A DNA stretch of 64,000 nucleotides from Hirudo medicinalis (GCA_011800805.1 MPNW01000556.1:48875-112874), one strand, 5' to 3'. Numbered from the stretch's first letter, positions 36,036-48,704 are shown. Program-made: numbers and translations. The notes: generated by a model from the letters alone, not told the origin.

Positions 36036-38240
36036 TCATGGATTGTGCTGCACATATTTAAATATATCATCTTTCTTATCTTCCATCCATCCCAGTTGCT
36101 TGTCTTCCAGCTGACCTTCATCCATTTGGCATTCCTCAAGTCTCAGACTCGTTTTCACCCTTTTGTCTCGTTGTCTTCTGTTGCAAAACCAGACTCTGAC
36201 GACTTCCTTGTCCAATCTGAGTGACTGAGCAACCTGGAATATTTCATAAGAAGACGGTTTTGGTCTGTGGATGAATGGGACTCCAAAGCATCTTTGGCTC
36301 TCAATCCAATCGTAGTTCTGCGTTTCCTTCTCCGGTCTGGAAAAATAGTTTCAAAATTGAATTATTTGGTTAAGACTATTTGCAAGCCGATCATATTCAT
36401 ATTAGCTTGTATGTAGTTGCTGTTATTTAGTTTAGTAAATTATAAACAGACAGAAATTAAATACTGAGGGCCCAAGTAGGGAAGTACTTAAATGTGTACT
36501 CAACCAAGTAAATCATATTTAAATCGAGACATTTTCATTGCTTTCCTTCGAAATACAGTAAAATCACCTGTTCTGTCGTCTGCTACATTCTTTTCCGCCT
36601 CTTCCAACCATTCCTTGAGAATGGGTCTCAACTTGCAAGCGTTTTTGTAACTCAGTTGCAGATTTTCAAATCGACAGATGGTTGTTTGACTGAACACTGA
36701 TCCATGGACCTTCGCCAATGAATTTCCTGTAAATAGTTTTTGATATAAAGTTTAGCATTAAATTAAACCATTAAACCAATAAAGTTTTTAAATTTTCTGG
36801 TTATATTAACAGGAAATTAATAGAATAAGTTTTAAGTCGTGAGAGACCACTCAGCGATGAAGTCTTTCTCAGACTTGTTCTGTCTGAAAATATGCTAATA
36901 AATGGGGATGTTACTTCAAAATGCTGTGCTCGAAAGTAACTTCTAACCATTTGTAATCAGATAATCAGATTTTAAAAACAATTGTGAATTGTTGGGCAAC
37001 AGATTTTGTGATCCACTCGAGCGAAAAAGTGTTTGACGCTGCAGTGGTCCTCATTTGACTAGACCTTAGAAGTTGCAACAATCTTAGGCCTTCAATTTTC
37101 TTTTTGCAATGATATGCGAAACATTATCTTGGTGAATCAGAAGAATTTGAATTAAATTGTTCGTTTGTTTTCTTATATGAATTAAATAATTCTTATTTTA
37201 TTTCATCGAAATAATCAAGATAAAGCAATTTAAATTGAGATAGACTGAGACTGAGATATGAAATGCTGACTTTAAAAAATAACATTCTAATATTTTGTGA
37301 TTTAACATCATATTTAATCCAGGACTTTCCGTGCTAGCTTGGTTATGAATCCATTGCACTAAGAACTTACCTACAAGAAGATTTAGAGTGAATGAGATAC
37401 CATCAGATGATATGCGACCATCACATTGTTCATTATTGTCACTCGTATAAATAAGTAGGTAGTTTGAGAAGCTGAGGAACTCGGAGACCAGACACCTTTG
37501 ACGATGTCAACAGTAAGAAAAATTTATAAAAGTTGGAACAAGTTTAATATTTATCTCAGATTTATAAAATTTTAATGACCTAAAAATTTTAGAAGAGAAA
37601 GTGAAGAAAAATAATCAGGAGAGAGGTTAAATGACACATTTAGGAAGATCACTCAAGAATAAGGTAACCATAAATTATTTTTAATTGACGTACCCACGTT
37701 CGTTTGAGTAAATCCAAGTCTGATCCTCCTGCTCTTAAAACTGGCAGCAAACTTTTCTAATTCTCTGAGGTCTCCTCCACTGAAGTTCAGTTGTTCCGAG
37801 GAGTTGGCAGCCTTGAGTACATCGCACAGTGTTTCTTCACTTTTGTCCAACTTGAGTGAATCAGAAGAACACGGTGAAAGCTTCGTTTCTGCTTTAGAAC
37901 TTTCGAATGACCTCGGAAGGTTGAGGAAGAAGGATTTTGAAGAATTAGTTCTGCTTGGAACCGTATGATTGAGGGTTGAGTTTAAGTTCTGATTGAAAAG
38001 TTGCGAGTGACTGGAACAATAAGTGGAGTATGGAGAAGAGTTCTGATGGTTGATGTGGCACCTTCTGAATGAGCCAGGAAAACAGTAAGGTCTGCTGGCA
38101 TAAAAACCATTGAAAGGAAAACGGTAAAAATCGGAAATCTTGGCATAAGGTCTCATGACATTGGAATGTTGTTGCTGCTCTTTCATCAATTTGTCGTTGC
38201 TCCAGAAAGAAAAGAATGGAATTGATGGATTATAATTCAT
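36036..38240 (-). CDS. POU1F1: POU class I (Pit-1-like) transcription factor with a homeodomain frameshift
   Basis: Visible exons: 38240-37694, 36726-36568, 36336-36036. Exon 1 is Ser/Asn/Phe-rich and ends in the start of the POU-specific domain ([26 protein letters not shown]). Exon 2 completes it ([40 protein letters not shown]) and carries the linker. Exon 3 holds the homeodomain: [19 protein letters not shown], then [20 protein letters not shown] and [15 protein letters not shown] (helix 3). After ...ALESH the frame shifts by one missing base near 36276 in the codon aligned with a Phe; downstream frames are then intact to TGA at 36036. POU class I is the best match by the linker-flanking blocks. 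The first exon may start upstream, since its 5' edge looks like an acceptor (TTTGCAG|C). Confidence 0.85.
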
Positions 38241-38949
38241 GCTGCAAATATTAAATGATAAAAATTTAAAGATTTTCACTAATTTTACACGATTGAGTTT
38301 CAATATTCAACAAAGTAAGAGTGAAAAAGATAAAAACAACTTATTCCGTTCAACCTTTTAACCATTTCCATCGGAAAGCGATTTCAATTGGTCGCCAGAT
38401 GATGTGGAATTGGATGCTTTTCCAGGCTGGAATGAGTTGGCTCCGCCCGTATTTTTGTGACTCCTCCCACTCATGTTACGATGATATGTAATATAAAACT
38501 TTTGAAGGCTTAATTGTCATGCTGTAATTGATGTCTTTTTTTATGTTAAGCTAAATATTTTATCAATAACATCATCTATTTTTGTTCATTTCCATTAAAA
38601 TTCAAATTTTAAAACATATCCCACATGAATTTCGGCATAAAATTTCCTAAACAAAAAACAAACAATTTAGTCTGTAAATAAATACAAATCAGTAAATACC
38701 CCACAAAGAACTTCAACAGAACGTCCCGAGAAGAGACGGTGATGGTCAGTTTTTAACACATTACATTTCCATCTCGGCGGACACGGAGTGGCTGGATTAG
38801 CTTGAGATGGAGAACAATAACAGGCCTCCTTGAGCCGCTGTGATTAACTACCACTTAATGACCCTCGGTCACTTGTTTCGCAACAGCACCATTCATGCCC
38901 GGATTACCTCTCATTGCGCATGCAAGTCTTTCCATACAAGCGATAGCAG

Positions 38950-38971
38950 ATGGATGGATGGATGGATGGAT
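38950..38971. repeat. (GATG)n tetranucleotide
   Basis: About five uninterrupted GATG units. Confidence 0.85.
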
Positions 38972-39093
38972 CGCCTCTTGGCAGGTTTTATGAATCGGCC
39001 GCAGATTTGATGGGATAACAAGTCGTTAATATGGTGATGACTTGACGATGAAAATGAAAGCCCCCTAGATTTAGTGGGTGGAAATGTTCTTGG

Positions 39094-39199
39094 TGATGAT
39101 GATGATGATGATGTTGATGATGAGGATAATAGTGATGGTGATCATGATGACCATGATAATGGTGATTGCGATGATGATGATGATGATGATGACGATGAC

Positions 39200-39252
<53 letters not shown>

Positions 39253-39306
39253 CGATGACGATGATGACGATGATGACGATGACGATGACGATGACGCCTA
39301 CGATGN

Positions 39307-39397
<91 letters not shown>

Positions 39398-39398
39398 G
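39094..39398. repeat. (ATG)n microsatellite with an N
   Basis: About 300 bp of ATG/GAT triplets with GAC variants; one undetermined base at 39306. All long frames here are repeat artefacts. Confidence 0.95.
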
Positions 39399-39951
39399 TG
39401 ATGGTGATGGGGAGAGGGGTTCTCGAGATGTGTGCATCGATATAGTTTACATTTACATTTGTCAGCTGCACATTTAAATGAGGCCAATAAATTCCACGAA
39501 TTCTTAAGATTTTAAGATGACAACCAAGTTAACTTAAACCAAGTTAAAATAACTTGAATTATAAAAGTTAAAAGTATTTAATCAAATATTGAATTTATTA
39601 TTAATTGCAAGAAATTGGATGGATTGAAAGTTAGTGAAAGAATAAAAGACAGTTATTTGAAAGAACACTGTCGAATGTTGATTGTGATTTTTCAATTTCT
39701 TGATTTGTTGAAATAATAGGCCTTTATGTTTATAAACATATAATCATTTAATTAATTAATTCATCTTCAATTAAGTAGCACCATTTTTGAAATTAAATCT
39801 TATGAAAGTTTTTTTTAATAAAAACGAATGCAAAATAATTTCAAAATAATCTCAGCGTAAATGTTGTTGGTTTCGAGTGCAGGATTTGATTGCAGTGACC
39901 TGCTTGCACCCCGTAAGAAACCATTACAATGTTAATCTTACTTTCATTCAA

Positions 39952-40043
39952 TGTTATTATTATTATTATTTTAATTAATAATAATAACAATAACAATGTT
40001 ATTATTATTATTATTATTTTAATTAATAATAATAACAATAACA
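39952..40043. repeat. Duplicated ATT/AAT block
   Basis: A unit of about 46 bp (tgttattattattattatttt followed by aattaataataataacaataacaa) is repeated once in tandem. Each unit is itself nearly palindromic. Confidence 0.8.
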
Positions 40044-40867
40044 TAAATAATGTAAAATAATAATGTTGTTGTTGATGTTATTATTACTATTAGTTACGAT
40101 TACTTGTTATTTAAAATCTCATATTATATCTAAATACAGATAGCAGGTATCTAAAAATACCAATTAACTGGAAATACTTAGAAACTAGAATTAGTTTCAA
40201 AACTCGCCAATTAAATTTCCTTCCAAATTAAATGCACGTCGTCCAGTTTATTGGGTGCAAAAAGTGAGATTTTAAGAAGTTAGTTTTAATATCATAAATA
40301 ATCGCAAAAACATTTATTGCATTGTTTTCATTAAAATTATGGAAATTAAAATTTGTTAATTAGAAAGTGCACTTTTAAACCGAAGAGCTTTCAGCAATCT
40401 CAATATTGTTGTGTTCTGTCCAGATTAACCGGTCGGAACGGGTTGATACGACTTCCGTGCATTCGACTGAATATTGCAGTAGTTGTGTGTCCTTGTAACT
40501 CCAAAAACGGTCGCATTTATTCAATATTTGTCAGGAATTCTGACGGAAGTTGCTGGAAGGTTCTTTGCCGATGAATTGAAGTAAAAATACTTCGTGCCAA
40601 AGGTTAATCCTATCTTTTGATTCATTATGCAATTTATAATGTTAGACGTCAGATATTTTTTAATATTTGAATGAATTTGACCTGTATTTGGCGATAACAT
40701 TGTGAAACATTATTTGCTAATTCAATGCTTTGAAGTCTTAAAATTTGTTACAAGGAATAAATCTTGGCATTTCGCTGAATTCATTGCAAATATACATAAA
40801 TTTAAATTTGTGCGCTGATTTTTAGTTTAAGGACAACATTTCAGAAACAACATTACGCTCCAGTTCT

Positions 40868-40965
40868 CTATACCCTGTACATATATTTATATATACCCTG
40901 TACATATATTTATATATACCCTATATATATATATATTTATATATACCCTGTACATATATTTATTA
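40868..40965. repeat. About 23-bp tandem repeat
   Basis: Four copies of taccctgtacatatatttatata; the third is altered by a TA expansion. Confidence 0.85.
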
Positions 40966-41052
40966 AAAAAGCTCAGCTTAATACAATAAATTAACTACAG
41001 TAAAATAAAAAAATTAATTCGTAGTCTGAAATGTTTACCACTCATTAGCATC

Positions 41053-41910
41053 ATGGGTCTTCATCCAATTGCAATTCCGTTCATCGTCTTGTCATGTTTC
41101 TGGGGTGTCGTGGGGATCATCATCCCCTGGTTCATCCCTAAAGGCCCAAACAGGGGGTAAGAAGAACCTTACGCATTTGCATTATAATCATGCAATAATA
41201 GGAGTGGATGACGATCGGATAGGCAGGACAGGACTGCCATTTCACCCAACCCCTTTAAAAGGTGGTCAGCTCGGGAGTAATGATGGATGCTATGGCGGAG
41301 ACAGATTTAATCGACCTCAAATGAGACGCAAAATCGTGCATCTGATTATTGAAATGTTAAAATGATTAGAAATTATATTGAACGACAAAAACATTGCATT
41401 TAAATTGATGTTTTTATTCTTCTGTTCGCAAATAGCATTGCAAATGTTATTGTTATGGCACGCGTTTTATATGCAAATTAGTGCTTCTATTATGATAATA
41501 TATCTTAATAAGCTTATGAATATTCAAATACTTTTCAGAATCATTCGCCTGATGCTGGTGCAGACCGCATTTGTCTGCTACGTCTTGTGGGTTGAATTTT
41601 ATTTCATTCGCCAGGTTTTCATTTCAAAGCGATCTGGCGAAAGAAAATTAATCAAACCTATCTTTACATAAACATCAAATAATAATGTTCAATATCATCA
41701 AATTATTATTGTTCTAAATAATTATTATTTACCTAAAATTCTTAATATGCGATATAAAAATAAACTTAATCTTTCGTTTTACTTTTGCACAGCTGGCTCC
41801 TGACCTATTTAATGCAACTGAATCCCCTCATTGGTCCTCAACTAACGAACCTCACCATTTATATGATGCAGAGAGAATGGGGCTCATATGAACCCAACAA
41901 CCAGCACTGA
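41053..41910 (+). CDS. ATP6V0E1: V-type proton ATPase subunit e, 3 exons, 89 aa
   Basis: Subunit e is a small two-helix membrane protein of the V-ATPase Vo sector, which pumps protons into endosomes, lysosomes and vesicles. Exons 41053-41156, 41539-41586 and 41793-41910 join in phase to 89 residues, a little longer than the human 81. Exon 1 encodes membrane helix 1 and the family signature ([20 protein letters not shown] followed by GPNRG). Exons 2-3 encode helix 2 ([20 protein letters not shown]) and the conserved [10 protein letters not shown], with an N-glycosylation-type NLT after it and a longer hydrophilic tail. The donor used in exon 2 is TT|GTGGGT, which restores the Phe-Trp of the family. 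Vertebrates have two paralogues; the sequence does not say which is nearer. Confidence 0.92.
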
Positions 41911-42516
41911 CATTGTTTCCTGACCTAGTTATGTCAATTATGATAACGATACTAAGTTGAAGTGAAATTTCAATAAATTGTGAATTTAAATCTTTAAGTT
42001 TCCAGCGCCTTAGAATGAGTTGCTTTCGCATAATAAGCCTAAACCTTTTTGAGATGATGATGATCACGGTCGTCGGCAATGGTCAGGCCCCTGTTAAACG
42101 GCGTTTGCAGCCCAATAAGCGTGATTATGTGCACGTTATTGTTGCTCAACTAAGGTGTTAAACCCAATTATAAATTATGCTCCCATGTCTCCTTGTTTAG
42201 TTAAGGTGGACACACGTTCCTGGGAATTAAATAAAATTAAGAAACGACATCGATGGGGTCGCAGAGTCACGTGAAGGATTTTGAAAATTAATATCAGAAT
42301 TCCAGTTTATGAGAATCAGTTTTAAAGTATATTCAGGCGCTTAAAACTCCCAGACACTGCTATCGTCTTTTCAAGAACTTTCATCTTATTTGGTAATACA
42401 ATGTTTAAATATTTTCAAAAAATTCCAAAAAATTGATTTAATTTAAGAAAAACCTTTTTATTTAACTTTATGCAAATATTTATTTAGTATTAATCACTCG
42501 TAACGAAAATAAATTT

Positions 42517-42985
42517 TTACGAAAGAGAAGGGAAATCAGCTTCATCTGAGACTATGGGAACCTCTTCAACAACCTTAGGTGCTATCGCTAAGTCCCTGAA
42601 CTCCATCCTGTTCATTTATCACTGCCTCTTCCTCTGCCACCACGATAGCCATCTCTATATACGAGCTGAATACCCACGTTGCTTTTCTGCTTACGATCAT
42701 CCTTCGCCTGTACTTCATCATCTCCTTCCTTGGTCTCTTTGGTGCTTTCACTGGCCTGCACCTCGTTCAGAGAAGACTTCAGTTTACTTTCTGCTTGCAT
42801 CTTTTTCCATCCAATGTGTATTACTTCTCTTCTGGCTCGAACTCTTCAATTTGTGAAATTAAATTGAGTCCTCCTCTGCCCCTTCCAAATCCTCCCTGCC
42901 TCCAAAAGACTTGTTACCCACGGAGTTTTCTTCAACTTGGCTTAATGAAGCCTGTTCGGTAGACTCGACGTTGGCCGTGGAGTGT
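42517..42985 (-). pseudogene. SERBP1/HABP4-like processed pseudogene
   Basis: On the minus strand, about 470 bp of intronless, frameshifted sequence follows the C-terminal half of SERBP1/HABP4 (ribosome- and mRNA-binding proteins): VEENSVGNKSFGGRE, then GFGRGRGGLNLISQIEEFEP with a stop, then TLD-WKKMQAESKL (family TLDEWK), a Lys/Glu region, YRGGRGRGSD, and finally VPIVSDEADFPSLS before the stop, the family's C-terminal Asp-x-x-x-Phe-Pro-x-Leu signature. At least three frame breaks separate the blocks. Lack of introns points to a retrocopy. Confidence 0.72.
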
Positions 42986-43839
42986 TAAATCAATTTGATA
43001 ATGGAAATAAAAAAAAATTCGTAATTGTAACATTTTAATATTTCAAAAACAAAAAGGGCGGGCCTCAAACAATTCCCGAGCCCCTGGCACTTGCCACCCT
43101 GCCACCCGCTCACAGCGGCCCTGACGATATTAATGATGATCAGACATTGACGATGACTCATACTTTAAACATTCATCGTCAGCGAGAGAAAATGTTTCGG
43201 GAACATAATTACCCCAGTTATTACTAACTGAGAATTTTTCTTAACTAACACATTTTGGGAGGAATTTAATACATGAGGGATATTCTTAATAATTTTAAAC
43301 AATTTTTATGAACTTATGAATGGAAATGAACCATTGGTTTATTTTGATGTCAGTGACTTTATAAAATTATTAAATTATAACATAAATATATTTGGAAAAT
43401 ATTGGCATGAACTTGTCTGTAAACTTAAAAAAGCCTGAATAGATCTCTTCAGTTTCAATTTATGACTGTCTGAGGCCTCCCTGGTTACGCTTGGCCTGCT
43501 ACGGGCACTTGTCCATGTCTTCCAAATATCACTCACGTGTGCAGAATCATAAACAAGTCTTCTAAACGTATTATTATTATTATTATTATTATTAATGACG
43601 AATTCATTGCATTTATTTCAAATTTATTTTCACAAGGCAAATATTTCTTGATGGAAATCAGGATTTTTTCGACATATATTTCCTTAAAGTTGCACCGAAA
43701 ATAATATCACGGTTCAGTGGCTACAAATGCGTCCAAGGGTAAAAACAGTAAAAAAAATCATTCAGATTATAAAATGAACTGATTTCGAACGCGTCAATGA
43801 AGATGAAGATGAAGATGCCTTCGCAGCCGGTTAAATATC

Positions 43840-43888
43840 AATCAATCAATCAATCTATCTATCTATCAATCAATCAATCAATCTATCA
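43840..43888. repeat. (AATC)/(ATCT) tetranucleotide
   Basis: Alternating blocks of AATC and ATCT units. Confidence 0.9.
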
Positions 43889-44153
43889 AAGGCAAACGAT
43901 GACATGATATTGTTATCACTGGGAATTATATTATTTTTATATCGCCATGTTTCAACCTGTCCTGCTGACCTGAATGTGATTTTGGTGACAGTGGAAGCAT
44001 TTCGAGAGGATGTGCGTTGTGCCTGAGAAATATCCCAGACTCGTGTCATCCATGTAGCTGCTCCTCCGACAGATTTGACATTTATTTATTACATGTATTA
44101 TTATTGCATGTTTTTGATCGTAAACACCTGGTGTGTTATGATTAAACGGGGGT

Positions 44154-44262
44154 GGTGATGATGATGATGACGACGATGATGATGGTGATGATGACGATTA
44201 TGCCGATGACGATGACGTTGATGATGATGATGACGACGATGATGATGATGATGATAGTGATA
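44154..44262. repeat. GAT/GAC microsatellite
   Basis: Imperfect GAT/GAC triplet tract. Confidence 0.9.
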
Positions 44263-44299
44263 ATTGCTCATCGAGATAAGCTGAGATGATTCATTAAAA

Positions 44300-44790
44300 A
44301 TTGTCATTTAAAATAAAAGTTTAAAAATCAGACAAAGGTTCCCTAATATTTTGGATTTTAGAAAAATTGCAAATTCGTCGTCAACAGCAGGTTGTTGAGA
44401 CACTCGGACAATTTCATTTCTATTATCGGAGTTAATAAAGTTTAACGGTTGACAATAATTTCTTTCGATTGCTAATTTAATTCTGGAATGACGAAAAGTC
44501 CTTCCAACGTGTTCTTGGCAGCAAAATGTGGGTTTCTGCACGTGTCCACTAATCAAATCGTGAGCAGTACATTAAATCTAATAAGGGACATCTTCCTTGC
44601 CTTTGCGATGAGGTCTTTTTCTTCATGTACGTTGTGCGTAGGTTTTACTTTGAGTGAGGTGAATTGGAAAAGGCAAAATGATTTCATTGATTTTTTTGAA
44701 TTAAAAGATTTTATTACCATCTCCTTGGAATTGAATGAAGGAATTATTACTTGGCCATATTTCATTATTAAAGAATATTTACGAGTTGGT
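44300..44790. other. Overlapping open frames, possible exons, strand unresolved
   Basis: The minus strand has frames of 70 and 82 codons (for example SRIKLAIERNYCQPLNFIN) and the plus strand one of 101 codons across the same DNA. No splice pair or family resemblance decides between them. Confidence 0.25.
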
Positions 44791-44867
44791 TAATAATATG
44801 GAAATGGTTTAAGAGACATGTTCTTGCATAGTGACTAAATATTTACGACGTCATCACACGTGGGAGG

Positions 44868-45068
44868 ATGATGAAACGCATTCTCAACCTCCTCATCCTA
44901 ACCTGGTTTGTCAAATTGCACCTGATCAAATCCACAAATGATCAAATCGAGAAATTTATTCCGCGCCTTCAAAATCAACGCATGTCCTCGAGAAATTTCA
45001 TCTCAATAAATCCTCTCAAGTGGTGGGGTGAATGCCAGAAGCAATCAATTTATCAAATTATGGAATAA
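44868..45068 (+). CDS. Possible secreted peptide or first exon with signal peptide
   Basis: A 66-residue frame begins MMKRILNLLILTWFVKLHLI, a good signal peptide (basic start, hydrophobic core, then KSTND), and continues IEKFIPRLQNQRMSSRNFIS with PLKWWGECQKQ. It is more GC-rich than its surroundings. A donor-like site (TGGTGGG|GTGAAT near 45023) may end the exon before the stop. A CACGTG lies about 10 bp upstream of the ATG. Family unknown. Confidence 0.4.
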   Translation: MMKRILNLLILTWFVKLHLIKSTNDQIEKFIPRLQNQRMSSRNFISINPLKWWGECQKQSIYQIME

Positions 45069-45069
45069 T

Positions 45070-46350
45070 TGTGACCAATTAATAAATATCAGAAATATTA
45101 ACAGTTATTATTATCCTTATTATTCTGTAATTTAATATCACCTCGCTTAATGATTCCAAATTAGGCTGAAATTGAACGCTCGAGGTTTCGAATTTCTTTC
45201 GAAAAAATTGTTTTTTTGGACAAATTTTAAGGTTTTATGTCTGCTTAAAATAATGTATGATTATAATAATAATATTAATAATAATAATAATAATAATAAA
45301 TTGTAGAATTGTTTGTAAGTTAAAAAAACATATTTAACAGAAACATATTTAATTTTAAGTATAAATTGTAATTATGATTATTACATTGTAATTATTATTA
45401 ACGAAAATATTAGTTCGTCATCATGTCGTGCTGAATTTTAATCTGAATAATTGAAATTATCAATAAATTATTTCAATCTTAAACACCTTAAATGCTCACA
45501 ATTCCTTGACGTGAAAAATTTAATTTAAAATCACTTCTTAGAACGAAATTCAGAGAAAATGAAAATATGGCATCATTAAAATATGTTTTACAATTACAAC
45601 CTTATTAAGAGTAATTTCAATCACGTTTGTTAGAAAATTATTTCCAAGCTTAACTGTTGCCTCCTTGGAGTCCCTGTGAAGAGATCCTTGTTGATGAGGA
45701 ACCCCAGAGTTTCAAATGTTTTGAAGTTCATTTGAAGTATCGATAAATAATTGATAATAAACATAATTTGGTGATTAATTCGACCTTTCATGGGATGGAG
45801 ACAAAAAGGCAGGAAGTTTTATGAAAGTCCACGTTGACAGAACTTCCCCATTTATTTTCTTCAACGTCATTTTCAATATTTAATAACGAAACTTAACAAT
45901 TTTAATGTCGAATGCACATACTCATAAATATCAGCGAGAAAAGTTTACAAAAAGTTTAAAATTTAATCAATTTGTTTTCAATTTATTTTTTTTATTTAAA
46001 TAATAAATTGTTTCATAAATCAAATTTGCGCTTTTAAGGAAAGAATTTTTAACTTTTGTTCAAAACTTCAGTGCTTATAAATGTTTTTAGTTATCAACAT
46101 TTTGAATATTTCTATGTTAAATAATGTTTTTGTCGATATTAATAAACATAATTTGGTGATTAACAAAAAATTATTGGAAATAATTGTCAGTAATTAGATT
46201 ATTGAATAATTAGATCAATAATTGATTAACTTATTTTAATGTCCTAAAGCACTGCGAGGAACAAATTCATCTTCGCATACTAAAGACGATGGAGCAGATC
46301 AACCAAACAACTTGATGGAAAGAATAAAGAAGAAAAGAAAGGGTGCAGTT
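45070..46350. other. Mostly AT-rich spacer; one weak minus-strand frame
   Basis: Apart from a 34-codon minus-strand frame at about 45730-45628 (FKTFETLGFLINKDLFTGTP), which lacks convincing splice sites, only AT-rich DNA and short AAT runs were seen. Confidence 0.4.
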
Positions 46351-46351
46351 G

Positions 46352-46692
46352 TCATAGTAACGAGCTGCCATCTTGGAAGCGGGTGAGTTTAAGGACTTTG
46401 ACAGCCTGGTGCTTCTGCCAAACATCGTTCGAGGTGCTCCTGCAGTCCACGATGACGAAATCCACTTTCCCCAACTTCCGTTCTTCCATGGACTGGTACC
46501 TGGTTTCCATTCTCTTCGGAGATATGAGGTTCTTCGCTGAAGACGATGACGTCACTTCCTCCATGCGATGCTCGGACGATGATGACGACGACGATGAAGG
46601 ATTCGGACGCTTGTGAGAAGGTGGCGGTTGTCTCTCCGTGCGTGGAGTGTAATGGCCGATCACCTGTGTCCTCAGAAATTGAGTGGGACGTT
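46352..46692 (-). CDS. Probable terminal exon of an unidentified gene
   Basis: After a strong acceptor (CTGCACTGCAG|AA) at 46692 the minus strand is open for 113 codons to TGA (46354-46352). The peptide reads RPTQFLRTQVIGHYTPRTER, a Pro/Ser-rich stretch with eight Ser in a row (from TCG/TCA triplets), then KLGKVDFVIVDCRSTSNDVW and KVLKLTRFQDGSSLL. GC content and codon use are those of a coding exon. The entry phase requires one base from the previous exon. No family recognised. Confidence 0.5.
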
Positions 46693-47429
46693 CTGCAGTG
46701 CAGGAATATAATAAAATATAAATATTTATAATAAGCTAAATTTATTATTATTATTATTTATTATATTAGTGGTTTAAAACAAATGAACTAATTTCAAAAT
46801 TTAATTTTTAAATAAATCATTTTGGTCATCATTGAATAACAATTTGGTTAATTATACGATTTCATTTTGTTTATTGGAGGCACATGTCTTAGATATTTGT
46901 GGAGTAATTGGTTCAAGTTGCAAATAAACATTTGAAAGGACTGAGAATGTTATTTGAATTGTTTGGAAAAACATTAAATTCCTTAATTGTCAAAGCATAA
47001 AATTCAATTTTATTTGAAATTTTTAATAAACTATTATTTAAATCAAAACAAATAGCAAATTAAAAGCTTTTGAAACGAAATTCTTGCATTTTTTTTTTAA
47101 TGATTCCATTTCCTGACTCCGCCCACTTCCGGCTGCCTGTTTGTCGAAGCACGTGATGTCTCTGGGTCGTGCCTAAGATTTCAACACGGCGCACTCATTC
47201 ATTCAATCATTCAATCAGTCAATCATTCAATCATTCGAATTTTGGAAATTCCACTTAAACAACAACAACTTGAACAACAACATTCACACCTGCAGCGTAA
47301 TTCTAATGCAAGTGTTGTTTCATTCGTAGATTTTTACGTGTTATTGATGCATATTTTTTGGAAGCAGAAGAACTCTTTTTTTGTCGGAGTGGTTGGAGTC
47401 GTTTCCAAGGAATGACGTGACTTCTTCGG

Positions 47430-47640
47430 GGATTGAAAGAAGAGTGAAAAAAGAATGAAGAAAAGTGAGAGGAGTGAAGGACAGAAAGTGAGAGGAGTGA
47501 AGAACAAAAAGTGAGGAAGAGTGAAGGACAGAAAGTGAGGAGGAGTGAAGGACAGAAAGTGAGGAGGAGTGAAGGACAGAAAAGTGAGGAGGAGTGAAGG
47601 ACAGAAAGTGAGAAGAGTGAAGGACAAAAAGTGAGGAGGC
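47430..47640. repeat. Purine-rich minisatellite, about 22-23 bp unit
   Basis: Repeats of gtgaggaggagtgaaggacagaaa with small length variants over about 200 bp. The plus strand is almost pure purine, so it could form triplex or other non-B DNA. The complementary strand gives Ser/Phe/Pro repeat frames that are artefacts. Confidence 0.88.
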
Positions 47641-48224
47641 AATTTTAACGAAGCCATCAATCATTCCAAGTTGTAATTTTTCACCTGATTTTTCAGCACA
47701 ATTGGAGGGAAGAATTTTTGCTTTTCGTTTCCCGCCATTGTTTTTGTAATCATTTTAAAATGTTATTAACGTTTTAATTCTTAATAATATTAATTAATTA
47801 ATTTATGTATTTATTTATTATTAATTAATTTATAATAATAATAATTTATTTATTTAATAATTTTATCTAATAAAAATGACAATCAGAAAGATATTACATG
47901 ACATAAGAACTTGTAGAAAATATTTGAACTCTCAAGCATGATTGTAATGAAATAAAAATTAATCATCTTTCAATGCAATCGCGAAGTTTTTATAAATTTA
48001 ATGTAAAAAGATATTTTGAATGCATTCTCACATTGTAATGTTGGTAATGATTGTTTTTTTAGTATTCATTTTGTGATGTTTTATTTTTACAAATAAATCT
48101 TTCGATAAATCATCTTTAAGTTATATTGCGCAGTGAAATTACTTCCACTTGTCTTAACAACTCAACTGTGGCACTACTTTTGGTCATGAAAAAAGAGAAA
48201 ACCAACTGACGACATGAAAATGTT

Positions 48225-48704
48225 GCTTTCAACAGCATTAATTATGCAAGTTTTAAAGCTTTGAAGGAATCGTGTCGCCATCACGTTCCTCTTTTTCCAG
48301 AGTTACCTGAGGAATTTTTGTGAGTAAATTTTAAATGCATGACTTGAATATTTAGATGGCTTAACTCGACCAATGTTTAATTGAAATATCTTCGTCCCTT
48401 TGCAGAATCTATGTCTTTACTTTCCTGATGAAAGTGCACAAAATATGAGCACATTTGAATAAAGTTCGAAGACGAAGAATCCGTCAAAACGAAAGGGAAG
48501 GAGAAGTTTAAAGAAGACATTTATAGGCGTTCAAAGCGTTGAAGGAACAACGTCCAATTACGAAGATCTGACGTCAACAACCTCTGAAACTGTTGTGGAA
48601 GAACTTCCACATTCCACATTCCACATTCACCAACTGATGTCTGATTCCGCTTTTAGCGAGGAGGTCGTCAGCCTCATCATCGATGCCAAAACAATGGTAA
48701 TTAT
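48225..48704 (+). CDS. Exon-like stretches of an unidentified plus-strand gene
   Basis: Frame ending at a donor at about 48318 reads NYASFKALKESCRHHVPLFP then ELPEEF, followed by TT|GTGAGT. After TTGCAG at about 48405 an in-phase read gives IYVFTFLMKVHKI and a stop. A second stretch, about 48460-48700, reads KRKGRRSLKKTFIGVQSVEG, then TVVEELPHSTFHIHQLMSDS and SEEVVSLIIDAKTM before a donor ATG|GTAATT. The link between them is uncertain because one stop (TAA near 48456) lies between. Compositions are coding-like. Family unknown. Confidence 0.35.

Noticed and set aside
38426..38475. Upstream first exon of the POU gene (minus-strand ATG reading MSGRSHKNTGG)
   Set aside because: Its possible donor does not join the 38240 exon in frame, so it may be a short chance frame or 5' untranslated sequence.
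39071..39487. Long poly-Asp, poly-His, poly-Ile and poly-Met reading frames in triplet repeats (also near 0.3, 2.4, 44.2, 50.2, 58.5, 59.6, 60.4, 62.5 kb)
   Set aside because: They are products of GAT/CAT microsatellites, open in several frames at once, without start context, splice sites or conserved flanks, except where noted for the innexin exon and the 58.7-59.0 kb exon.
47334..47664. Minus-strand frames with repeated Ser-Phe-Thr-Pro motifs
   Set aside because: They only mirror the purine-rich minisatellite and change frame at each unit-length variant.
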